From positions 124,001 to 188,000 of the forward strand of contig PYST01000004.1 in the NCBI GenBank assembly GCA_003049485.1: 64,000 nt of DNA, in the 5' to 3' direction. How positions within the stretch are numbered: the first letter of the stretch is position 1; every line of letters starts with the position of its first letter. This document shows positions 11,172 through 21,791 of the stretch, one piece after another. Source of the stretch: Ophioceras dolichostomum. Its lineage: Eukaryota > Ascomycota > Sordariomycetes > Magnaporthales > Ophioceraceae. The notes beneath the pieces are model-generated. The model saw only the letters and a list, made by a program, of their open reading frames with translations. It was not told where the DNA came from and searched no databases. A program made the translations under genes and the position numbers.

Positions 11172-13805
11172 TTAAGTACCTTGCAAAAATTCACTGAGGA
11201 CCTGTACTCTCGTCCTGGCAACCTCAGATCCCTGTTCACCCTCTCCCATCACGCGCATGATTTGTATCATCCGAGCTGTTGCGTGAAGGGGAAAAAACCC
11301 TTATTGTTAGCTTTAGGAAGACAAAGAAAGAAACTGCGGGGGAGAGTAAAACAATATCAAAAATAGCAGGTAGTAAGTAGTAGTAGGAGGGGGGTGGGAA
11401 AAAACTCACTTATATCCTCTTTAGCCCTAATCATGATCGGGTCGCGAGACACGGACTCCACACCATCAGGCTCGGCCTCAGCCTCGCGGATGATGCTGCC
11501 TATGCAGAGGGCCTCGAGGAAGGCGCGGTGGTTGAAGACCCACCAGACGCGGGCGTCGAGGTCGAAGACGTTGAACAGCACGAAGAAGGCCGTGATGGCG
11601 GCGTGCGCCGCGTCGAGCGCGCCCTTGACGTTGACGGGCACGTCGGGGCTCTCGGAGGCGTGCACGAGCATCAGGTTGTGGAAGTAGTTGCTTGTGAGGA
11701 AGAGCGTCTGGCGCACGAGGCGCTCGCCGCCCGTGGCCGCCGTCTGGGCCAGCGAGTCCGGGTCCCAGCTGCGGTACGAGTCCGGGAACGAGCGGTAGAC
11801 GGCGCGGAAGTCGGCGATCAGCTTGCTCTTGTGGCGCGCTGTGGCGCAGATGGGCAGATCGAGCGAGCGCGGGCTGCAGATGGCCTCCTGCACGAGGTTG
11901 GCGAGCGACCACGAGCCGCGGATGTAGGCCGTGTCGAGCGGGTTGCTGTGCGCGATGGAGCTCGAGTCGTCCATCAGGTCCTCGACGTTGACGTCGGTGT
12001 GCGTGGCCGTGGGGGGCAGCGCGAGCAGCACCGTCAGGAACGTGTCCTGCAGGAGCACGGCCTGCCACACCTTGCGACGCTGCTGCTTCTCGAAGATGGT
12101 GGCGTTGGGGGTGACCACGTTGGGGTCGCGGTGTAGGCCCATGGCGTAGGACTGGCGCATGAGGATCCCCGCGAACGACCAGCCGTCCGAAGCGTGGTTG
12201 TCGTTGATGAGGAAGTACGTGATCAGCACCATGGCCTGTATCGACCGGATGGACGCCCGGCTCAGGTACGAGCCCACTCGCAGCGCTTGGTTACTGGCTG
12301 AAGCGTAGAACTCGGCCGTCTGCCTGCGTTCCCTGGACGGTGACGGCGTTACAAACTGCGTGCCCAAAGCCAGCATGACGAACGTGAGGGCCACGAAGTC
12401 GGCGTCAATGTGGTTCCTCTCCATGGGGCTAAGCGCCCAGAAGTGCTCGTAGTCCGCGTAGAAGGTCTGCCGGTGCATCATAGGATACACAGGGTCGACG
12501 CACTCGAAGTAGCGCGCCAGGAGGATGTCGGCCTGCACCTTGCCAGGGAGCACCGAGATCACCTCAGGCAGGCCGCCTTGGCAGGTCCAGTAGTTGGCGA
12601 AGGGATGCTCGGCGCCGATGCCGAACACGTTGGAGCCAGTTGGGTGCGAGTAGGGGACGTTGGACAGGAGGCCCGTGGACAAGGCCACGGCACTCGCCAC
12701 AAAGCGACCATTTACTGCGGGGCCTCGGTCCGCTATGTTGGGTATGGGGGAGGGGAGACTTTCAGACTTCTTCTTCCTCGGGGCTTTCAGCATGCGGTAT
12801 CCCTCAGACTGGTGTCTGTTTGTTTGCCTATGGTGGGAGAAGTGTTAGTCGAGGATACCCATCGGCACAGTGCTACCCTGGAGAAGCACTTGATAGGATA
12901 GGTGGGCGTGAATGCCTACTCCAGAAGGTCGGCAACATGAGCATATTTGCAAGTTGTTTGTCGCTTGATACCTGCAAGAGTGGTACAAAACCAGGTGGGT
13001 CAGTCCTCTGGCTCTCCTATGTCACATCCATCATTGCCGAGCGAAGCAAGGCCGGGTTGTAGAAGAGGGCAAGCAAGGAGACGGTTTCGGTTGCTTACAA
13101 GCAAGGCAGTGAGGCCGCCCTCGATCACACTACCCAGAGAAGTTAGCATATGTTGTGAAACCAGAACAGCCCAGCCAGAGAGCTAAAGGTTCACACCGAA
13201 GAGGAAATTCAAGTCACAATGAACGAAGAGCAAATTCAGAACAAACAGCACAGCAAATTGATAAGACGATGACACGTCAAGACTGCATGCGGAAAAGGTC
13301 CACCGGTCTCAGCGGTCATTTTCAGCTGTGGAAGGGTGTTCAGAGGGCGAGGCTGGTGGGCTGATCAAAACATGCAAAACATATAAACCGCTTCCCGACA
13401 TACCTTGGTTTTCCTATCTACGCATTCGCTGCACGACAGGGTGGGCTTGTTTCGCTTTTGCTTCTTTCTCAGCGGCCCGTCGTAGTCCCCGACCGGCGAG
13501 AATGCGGCGTCACCGTCATCGATGCCCGCGACATCAATGCTTCGCTTCCGGTCGTCATCGTCGAAAACACTACTAGAGGTCGTGCCCGAGACCGAAACGC
13601 GGCGGAGGCTGGGCGAGGGCGACGCGTAGATTGTGCCATTGCCAGCAGAGCTCGGGGTCACTACGGCCGCTCCTCTAGTGGTGGTAGATGACGATGATGA
13701 GGCACGGGTGTTAATGGTGGTGAGCGGCTCGCGCCTGAAACCCCCATACTGCTGCTGCTCGTGGTGAGCGTGTGCTATTGGCGGCGGGGGCGGTCTGGCG
13801 GGCAT
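11172..13805 (-). CDS. Zn2Cys6 transcription factor with fungal-specific regulatory domain
   Basis: Five exons: 13805-13404, 13129-13099, 12971-12920, 12827-11410 and 11275-11172, giving 668 aa. The binuclear zinc cluster is split by two introns and is complete only after splicing: C125, C128, C135, C142, C145 and C152 give the exact CX2CX6CX6CX2CX6C pattern, preceded by a basic stretch (KKQKRNK). A linker follows, then the Fungal_trans middle homology region (FECVDPVYPMMHRQTFY...YAMGLHRDPNVV, about residues 240-420). The C-terminal exon encodes RMIQIMRVMGEGEQGSEVAR, a conserved ending in this class. The N-terminal 120 residues are disordered (Pro, Ser, His, Gln). The GTG at 13853 in the same frame is not a start; the first ATG is 13805, unless a further 5' exon exists. 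Target genes are unknown. Confidence 0.87.
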
Positions 13806-15595
13806 TACGGGCGGAGGCCGGACGCCGGCAGCAGGAATGAGCGGTAGGGGCACTCAGTCACAGCCTATCCCCAAGAATCCCAAAGCCCCGGAAATGGGCG
13901 CGTGCGGCAACGGCAGGCAGCGGCAAACGGCCAACGGACCGGTTCGCCTGTTGCTGCGGCCCTAAATGAAATAAAGGGAATAAGACCAGACTCAGAGGGA
14001 GAGAGCCGGGCGTGATTCGGGAATAAGGTCGTACCCAGAAAAAAAGAACAAGCGGAATTGAAGGAAAGCGGTTCTGAAGTGCCTAGAGGTAGCTATCACC
14101 TTTGGAGTTATTCCCCAACTCCCAAGACAGCAAAACAGCAAAATCTGGAGAACTCACTGGAGGGGAAATGGGCTCGTTTGTTGGAGATGCAATGGGAATA
14201 ACAAGAGGAGAGGAGGGGGACCCGAAAAAACGGGAGGGGGAAGCTTAAAAGGAGAGTCAGCCCCCCCCTCCTACAACAAGAAACTTGGGCTTGAGGGTGG
14301 AAAAGAAAGGAAGGCTGCTGTTGGATACCTAAACAATGGGTCTTAGCCAGAAAGAGAAGCGGCGAAAAAAGTGAGGGGGTGGTGGGAGCGTGGAGGCTTG
14401 CAGGGAGCCCAGGTTCGCTGGAGATCACTGGACTGGCACGCACCCGGCACACGGCACGGCCTTCTTCCCCTACCTTCTCTCCACCTGGCCAGCTGGAGCT
14501 GAAGAAGAATGGTTGACAACCCTGTCGATTGCAAGGAGGGAGCACCCCGGACACTCAATACCTCGAGACACCTTTAACTTCCACAGGCTGCGCGGCATGG
14601 TGCCAATGAGAGCGATGGAAGGACAGACATCTGAGCATAGACCCAATTGAGGCCGTCTCAGCTGAAATCTTCTCTCGCTGTCGTCCCTTCGTTGGTAGGT
14701 ACGGATATGATGATGATAACCTTGGAAGGGTGTTGATGGTCGGCACCGATTTCGGCTGAGCAAGGCCGGTTGATGCCGTCTGGTATTCTATCGGCAACAC
14801 CTCCCTAAATCCCAACCGCCACTATTGAACTCACTCGAAGCGACGAATCACATGTACATAACTTTCCTGGGTGCTTATTGAACCTACTATGCGATGGTGA
14901 GCCTTGAATATCCGTCCCACACATAGCGGCCTCGCATGGCTGGCTGAGAGTCACCGTCATCACACGCTAGTTGGGGTTGGGGGTTGGGGTTGTTTCCCAG
15001 GCCCTTGGTGAGGGGAAAGGGAGCGCCGGATTAGTAATTCTTCATGCGCTAATGCTGCAAGCCCAGACACACTCTGATCTCATCACGGGGGTGATTCGGA
15101 AAAGCAAAATCATCACAAAAAAGCACATCAACGAAACTTCGACAAGACGGCTGAAGGAAATGAAGTGGCTGAATTAAGAAAACAAGGAGCTACTGCCAAT
15201 GTTTCAATAGCAAGAAGCACAACTTCATCGCCCGTCCCGACAATCGATGCCCCCCCCCCNNNNNNNNNNNNNNNNNNNNNNNNNNNCCCCCCCCCCCCCC
15301 CCCCCCCCCAAACAAATAAAAAAAAATCAAACCAAAACCCAAGGTGCGCCCCCATCCATGTCTCAGCCCTCCCACGTGTCTCCGAACAAACTCCGTTTGT
15401 CAGGCCGACTCCAAATCCGGGGGCCGGCCCTCGGCCCGGTGGAGTGTCACTTGCAGGGCGCCGTGCCACCCACCCGCCTTGTTGTGCGGTCATCTACGAG
15501 ATCCATACCAAAGGGCTCGATGCAATCGAGTAACGAATCAGAGGCCCAAGACGTAAAATAAGAAAAAGAGGGAATTTCCCGGCATTCTCACTCAC
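13806..15595. other. Intergenic region with an assembly gap
   Basis: This is the promoter side of the Zn2Cys6 gene and the 3' side of the AAA ATPase gene. It contains purine- and pyrimidine-rich tracts and an N gap. No coding sequence can be supported, although a short exon could hide in the gap. Confidence 0.55.
15260..15286. other. Assembly gap (27 N) inside poly-C
   Basis: The N run has 9 C before it and at least 23 C after it, so this is an unresolved poly-C homopolymer. It lies 310 bp beyond the stop codon of the AAA ATPase gene. Confidence 0.97.
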
Positions 15596-18500
15596 TCACT
15601 CCCTCGACTCACGTCTCCCCTCACCTCCTTCTCTTCCGGACCCTCCTTCCCTTCCTCCCCCTCCCCCTCCTCTGCCCACATCAAACTCGTTCGTCCCCCT
15701 GCCTTGCATCCCCGATCCCGGCCCCGGTCCCGGGCCCTGCGCGACCCTTTCAAACGACTGCGTCCGCACGCCGTCCCCGAACCTGGGGAAGTCGTCGTTG
15801 CCGTCCCGCGGTGTGTCTCGCGGTGTGACACCTCCTCCTTGTCCGCCACCACCGCCACCTCCACCGGCGCCGCCACCACTACCACCACCAGTTGGACCAC
15901 CATCACCCCTGCCGGTCCCGTACGAGCTATACCCCCACGAGCCCTGGACGGGGTAGTTTCCGCGGTCCGGCCCCGGCCCCGGCCACGGACCTTCCCGGTA
16001 TCCTCCTCCTCCGCCCATCGGCGGGCCGCTGCTCCGATGAGGATAGTATGGGTTCGGGGGATATTTGTCCAGAGGCAAGCCATAGTACCCGGCTCCCCTA
16101 CTACTGTCCGAGTTGGAGTTGTGGTAGTACACCCCGCTACTACCGTGGCTGCCGACGCTGGGGTCCGGATAGGTGCTGTGCCGGCCCGGCATCGGGCTGC
16201 GTGGGTGATATCCAAGCGGCAAAGGTTCATCTCCACCGCCCCGGGGATCACGGCGGTCGGTGGGGCTTTGGTAATACTCGCCGTCCCTCCGTCCACCACC
16301 TTCTCCGCGGTCGCGGTCGCCGCCTCGATCGTAAAGAGTGGCGTTGTTCGAACCTCCGCTGCCGGGATAACCGCCATCCCTATCACTTAGTAGGGGTTGT
16401 TGTCCGCTTCCCTGTCCTTGTCCCTGCCTCTCACCATGCCTCTGCCTCTCTTCCTGCCCCTGCCCCTGCCCCTGTCCCTGTCCCTGGCCGTGGCCGTGGC
16501 CGTGTCCCTGGGGCCCATCCACGTCGAACGGCAGCCTGAACGGCTGCTTGATGTCGAAGTGGTCTGCGCGGTAGCTTTGCTCGAACGCGATGTCCCCGTG
16601 AGTCTGCCCCATCGTCTCGAACATGTACTCGTCGAAGTCCGACGTCAGCTTGTCCACCGTGTGGAAGTGCTCTTTCCCGAGGACGGGCCGGCTCGGTCTG
16701 GCGTCCGGATCAACCTCTCGTTGTCGAGCGAATTTTGCACGCATCTCGTAGTATGCGAGTGAGGCGGCGATCTGGAAGGCATTTTTGATTTGTCTTCCGT
16801 TCTGTTTTTTTTTTTTGTTCGTTTGGTCAGTCGTGCGTTTTTCGGGGAGAGAGGACGAGAAAGAGGCGAAAGAGATACTTACCCAGACCTGCTGCGGTGG
16901 CTTCCGGTTGCGGTAATGCTGCATGGCAAACTCCATCACTTCTTCTTCGAACACCTGCAGCGGCTGCTCCCCGGTAGACTTGGACCGCTGGTCCTCGATA
17001 ATCTTGAGCCGCTCCAGGTTCATCTCCCAGATTTCCTCGTTCTGCTTCGCGGACAGGGGCGGGTAGTAGATGCTGACATGGACTCTGGATTTGAAGGCCT
17101 CATCCAGTGCGCCCGGGCGGTTGGTGGTCAGGAAGAGGATGCCGTTGTAATACTCGAGCACTCTCAGGAACACTATGTTATGGGTTTGTCGTCATCAGCA
17201 CATCCTATCCTTTCTGTTTTCCCTTCTACTTATTACAAGACTTGACTTACCAGAGACGAGTGCGTTCTTGGTGATGTCAGCGTCGGTCCTCGACCGCTGC
17301 GAGAAGACGGTATCGACCTCATCGAGGAGGAGGATGGCATCCCATATCGAGGCCAGCCGGAAGATCTCGTGCAGGGTCGCCTCGACCTCCTTCGGCTTGA
17401 TGCCCAAGTCGCCACATGACAGCGCGAACAACGGCTTTTTGTTCGCCTGCGCAACGGCCTCGGCCGTGGCCGTCTTGCCCACGCCCGGGACGCCATGGAG
17501 CAGGATCACGAGACCTCGACCCTTGCCCTGGATCAGGTCCTGGCTGATGCCCTCGACCCCGTGGCGGCGCTCGATGCGCTTGTTGATGAAGTGTGACTCG
17601 ACAAGGGCCTGAATCATCTTCTTGTGCGAAGGGTTGATCTTGAGGCTGTCGAAGCCGTTGTAGGAACCGGCCACGGGACGGAGCTTACGGGCGTCGAGCT
17701 GTGCGAACTTGCGGTCCGAGAGGATATACGCGAACACGCGCTTGGGCAGGATGAGGTAGTCTTCCGGCTGGAGGTACTGGGCCGTCGTAAACCGGCCTGC
17801 ACGGGCGTTTTTACCGACGCTCGACAGGAATTTGTCGTTCTGCAAGTTGCGGTTGCGCTTCTGCATGTCAACGCTGCTCCGCAACTGGACCACTTCAGGC
17901 ACCTCGGCCACCAGTTTGGATCCGGACCCTATTTCGGTTTGCCCGATTATATTGTGTCAGTACTCAGCACAGCGACAATCAGCCAGCGGGGCAAAAGTGG
18001 GAAAGGAACGACTACATACACTCTCTGATCAGGACTTCACCAACCGTCGTCAGAGAGCCGCTGTCGATCGGTTTGATGATGGCAGCTTGCGGCTTCCACG
18101 CCGGATTCACCTGGAATGCCTCAATGAAGTCTACAACCACGTCACTGTTGACGTGGGTCGGGTGGGAGACGACGTTTCCTTCGGCGTCGGTCGCGGACTC
18201 ACCGCCGGGCCCACACGTGGCTGTCCACCAGTTGTACGAGAAGTGCTTCCCCTCGATAAACTGCAGGAGCTCCTTTCCCCTGCGCGTCAGGTCAGCTAGG
18301 AGCTTCTCGTGGTTCAGCTTGAACCGGACTGGGTAGACGTCGAGCGACTCTATCTTCCTGTCCCCCGAGAAGGGCTGGATGTGGAAGTTCCGCGTCGAGA
18401 CGCAGAACTCGTCACCCGTGTAGTCGATGTGGTAGCAGTTGATCACGAAGTCCTGGTCGTCGTCCTCACCGTCGTTCAACCCGTGCTGCCGGCCTGGGGA

Positions 18501-19763
18501 GTACCTGGGCTGCTGCTGCTCCATGTCCTTGACCTTGATCCTCGGTAACGGCGAGAGGGTGGATATGACGCGCCAGGCCGTCTGCCGGATCGACGAGACG
18601 TGGACCCGGTCTGCCGAGTCGTCCTGCACCGGCACGTAGACCACCTCGCCCACGCGAAAGAGGAACCAGAGGTCATCAAACTTGACCCGCGCACCCGACA
18701 CGAAGCCGTCCGGGCCCGTCTCCTGGGAGCGCTCGTTCTTATCCTCAAATTGGTGAAGCAGTGGCATGATCTCCTCGTCGACAAACTTCACGTAGCACCG
18801 GACCTCGCGCAGGGCGTCTACGCAGTCATCGACAGCACTTTCGTTGCCGCTTTGGCTGCCGTCGCCATTGTCGTCGTTGTCGTTGTCGTCGTTGTCATCC
18901 TTGTCGTCATTGTTGTCATTTTTATTTAGGTCGCTCGCTGGCTGCTGCTGCTGCTGCTGGCTGGGCGAAGGGGACCAGGCCGCACTCGACGGCACCAGGG
19001 GCTCAGCCTGGCTGGCCGCGGCACCATCCGAGGACGAGGGCGGCGTCTTGACTTCGCTGGCTTCGCTGGCTTCGCTGGCTTCGTTGGCTTCTTTAACTCC
19101 CCATTTCTGCTCCAGGTCGGCCAGGACCTCCCTCATGCGGTCCTGGACGCGGATGATGAGCTCGAAGGGCCGCCAGAACGAGCGCGGTCGCATGGACCAG
19201 GATTCGCCGCCAGCGAGACGTGCCAGGATTGTCAACAACGCCGGCGACTGGATGCGCACACGCTGGACCCAGACCTCCTCCGCTCGTGCCGTGTGGAATG
19301 CCTGATCAACTAGGCTGACGCCGTCTCCGAGGCCATTCGCGGCCACGCCAAGCCCTTCAGATTTGCCGGCTCTCTCTCGCATGCGCTTGCGCCTGGCAGC
19401 CACCAACTTCGCGTGATCCTGGCGGTCCTTGATCTCCTGCTGAATCTCCGAGATCAACAGAGGCCCGCCCATGAGCACTTCGATCGCGTACCGGCCCTCA
19501 GCGGCGGGCGACCGGTTCTTGAATTCGGAGTACCTAAGCATCCGCACCTCAGGGATGAATCGCTGGTTTGGTGCCATTCCCATGAAGCTGCCCACGAAGG
19601 ACTGCTCCTGCTCTTCCTTAAAAATCAAGGAGTCGGCTTTGCCGCTGTCGGTTTTTTGGCCCAGGTCAATCATGTTTTCGAGCTTCGACTCGATCGAGAT
19701 GACCCGGTCCTCGAGGGACTGTTCCCCGTCGATTGGGTCGGCCCCAGATCTCAGGGTCCCCAT
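15596..19763 (-). CDS. Large AAA+ ATPase (fungal DUF7025-type)
   Basis: Four exons: 19763-18020, 17928-17251, 17172-16883 and 16801-15596, giving 1305 aa. The N-terminal half (about 1-580) carries the domain seen in fungal AAA proteins of the DUF7025 class, interrupted by an acidic Asp/Asn tract and SEA repeats. The ATPase core holds Walker A GVPGVGKT (about 727-734), Walker B LLLDEVD (about 781-787) and a sensor region (LFLTTNRPGALDEAFKSRVH), so it should hydrolyse ATP. After the lid comes a Gly/Gln/Arg-rich disordered tail of about 300 residues with HGQGQG-type repeats. The start is the ATG at 19763; the frame extends upstream only to a GTG. Introns are 91, 78 and 81 nt. The third has no stop and a length divisible by three. 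The substrate is unknown; remodelling of a protein complex is inferred from the fold. Confidence 0.85.
19052..19087. repeat. 9-bp coding tandem repeat (4 units) in the AAA ATPase
   Basis: Four copies of cttcgctgg (the last with one change) encode a Ser-Glu-Ala repeat on the minus strand. It lies in a disordered part of the AAA protein and is likely to vary in length between strains. Confidence 0.9.
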
Positions 19764-21791
19764 GGTCACGGACTTTCTGGGTGCGATGTCCGTGTGACTG
19801 CGGGGGTTTGCAAAGTCGGTTTGCGTCTAAGATGCCAACTTTCAATATTCAAGGAACATACACCAAGCGGCATCTGGCATGTTCGTGGGTGATGAAGGCG
19901 GAAGTGGTAGTTTCTTACCGAGCCCATGACTGCTAATTATGAAGACCCACGACCAGAACTATATATCATATATCATACACCATGTACCAAAAGTCGGCTC
20001 CTCCTTGCCCCGCGAAGTGGTCCCATGAGGCGGCCCTCGGGACGGTAGAGCGAGGCTGGACGGCTGCCCGGTCCAAGAGCTGGAAAAGCTTTTTGAAGAT
20101 ACGGCCTGTCCCAGTGAGCACTCAGGAAAGGGGGTGAGGGGGGCAGCTGACGAGAGCGAATGGCGAAAGAAGGCGGCCACGACAAGGAACCCTGATCCCT
20201 GACACGCAGAGACCCGATCTCAGTGTGGGCTCAAAGCCTTAAAATATTGTATTCACTCAGACTCTGGAGCCGCCAGCCTGCCCTACCACATCGCTGTTGC
20301 ACCCATTCCCACGCAACTGGGCTGTCTTCGGATTCACCCGTTTCCCTTTGCCTTCGGCGGCCTCCTCATTTCCATTTTCAGCCTCATCCCTTGCACGTCC
20401 TCTTGCATACACAGCAGGAAAGCCCGGCGGATAAGACACTCGTGCAAGGTTTAAAGGATGCTATTGGCAGGAGTCCGGGACTGGACGCAAGTCCGTGTCC
20501 CAATGTGATCGAGTGTGATGAGCTGGCATAACACACCCACACCTTCCCCCCTGTCTTGGAGTGTGTGGGAAGGCGAGAGGCGGGGAAGTCCGCACGATAC
20601 GAAAGAGGCAAGCGGCGACAGGAGAAATGTCGAGGATGATAGAATGGTGGAGATAAGGAGGGAGGGAAAGCCTCGTCGCCCACCCACACACTTTCACACA
20701 CGCACGCACACGCACCAATCTTCACCAGAGGGTAGTTTTGGGATACTGCACTTTGGCAAAGCCTATCACTGGCTGGCCCAGGACTTTCTCAATGAGACTG
20801 TCTCCTTATCAGCATAAGCAGAGCTTGCATATCTGTGCAGACAGAGTCCCTCACCTCGCTTGCATATCCCTTCGCCGTGTCGTGTCGTCCAGTAAGGCTC
20901 GCGCCCCCTCCTCCATCTCCCACGGGAAAGCGCTGGCGTATCTCACAACCATTTCCATTACGTTTGGAATCCTTGCCCCCATCCCTTGCTTCCCTATTCT
21001 TTATCTCTAGAATGGCTGTATAAGGCAAACAGAGCGGGGTCAAATATGCACTTTTGCTGTTTTTCAGCTGCCGTCTAGGCGCTGTGGCGTCCCAGGCCCC
21101 ATGTCTTCGTGAGGCTGTTGGTGGGGGTCACTTCCAATCTGTCTGTGACGTCGTCCTCCGGAGTCGCTCCCCGTTCACCACCTCCCCAAAGTTTCCACGT
21201 ACGTACAACACCAGGCAGCGAGGATTAATCCCCGCGCATACTACGTTGCACTACGTTGCACACGGGACGGAGGCTGAGGAGAAGAGCTAACGGGACAATG
21301 TCCACCGAGATGTCGCCGGAGCATCTGGCAGGGCATTTTGTAAGGCTGACTTGCCATGAGAGAGGGTTCTGGTGTTATTTCGCCTTCCCCGAGGTGAATA
21401 TGAATGAGGCGGCCGGACCAAGGACGCCTCAGTCAGCATGCATGTTGCCACTCTGCGGGCTGTCGGAATGTGCAGTTCGAGCCGATCCCATTCAAAAAAG
21501 GGAGTCGGGTACCTTGCCTGCCTGTTCATTCTGGATTATGGGCCTCCGCGGACTTGACTTTAAGAAACAATCAAGCACACACATACATACACACAGACAC
21601 ACACCGTCTCCCCAAGCTTGCGACTGTATTCTCGTACACTAGTATCATCGTATTTCGCTAGACGGAGCCTTCCTTCTTCTCATCCAGTCCCAATATCACT
21701 GTGTCTTGCATATAACATCATTTCGGAAACCGAGCCGCTTGCCAAGGTGTCCTGCTTTCCTGGGGAGGCCGACTTCTCCATCTCTGTCAAT
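19764..21791. other. 2 kb divergent intergenic region (AAA ATPase / STAND-like gene)
   Basis: This region contains both promoters of the divergent pair. Short frames show no domain. A small direct repeat of ctacgttgca sits near 21240. CA-rich runs occur near 20690-20715 and 21575-21605. Confidence 0.55.

Noticed and set aside
11528..12136. Long plus-strand frame opposite the Zn2Cys6 gene
   Set aside because: It is an antisense shadow. The minus strand carries the Fungal_trans domain.
13854..13900. GTG at 13853 as start of the Zn2Cys6 gene
   Set aside because: A stop codon lies directly upstream in frame, and the first ATG is at 13805. GTG starts are not expected in fungal nuclear genes.
15540..15600. 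Possible extra 3' intron of the AAA gene starting in the GTGAGTGAGTGAG run
   Set aside because: The frame already closes with TGA at 15596, and I could not find a conserved downstream exon, although the nearby N gap prevents certainty.
18840..18960. GTC/GTT repeat as a separate satellite element
   Set aside because: It is part of the coding sequence of the AAA gene and encodes an Asp/Asn tract.
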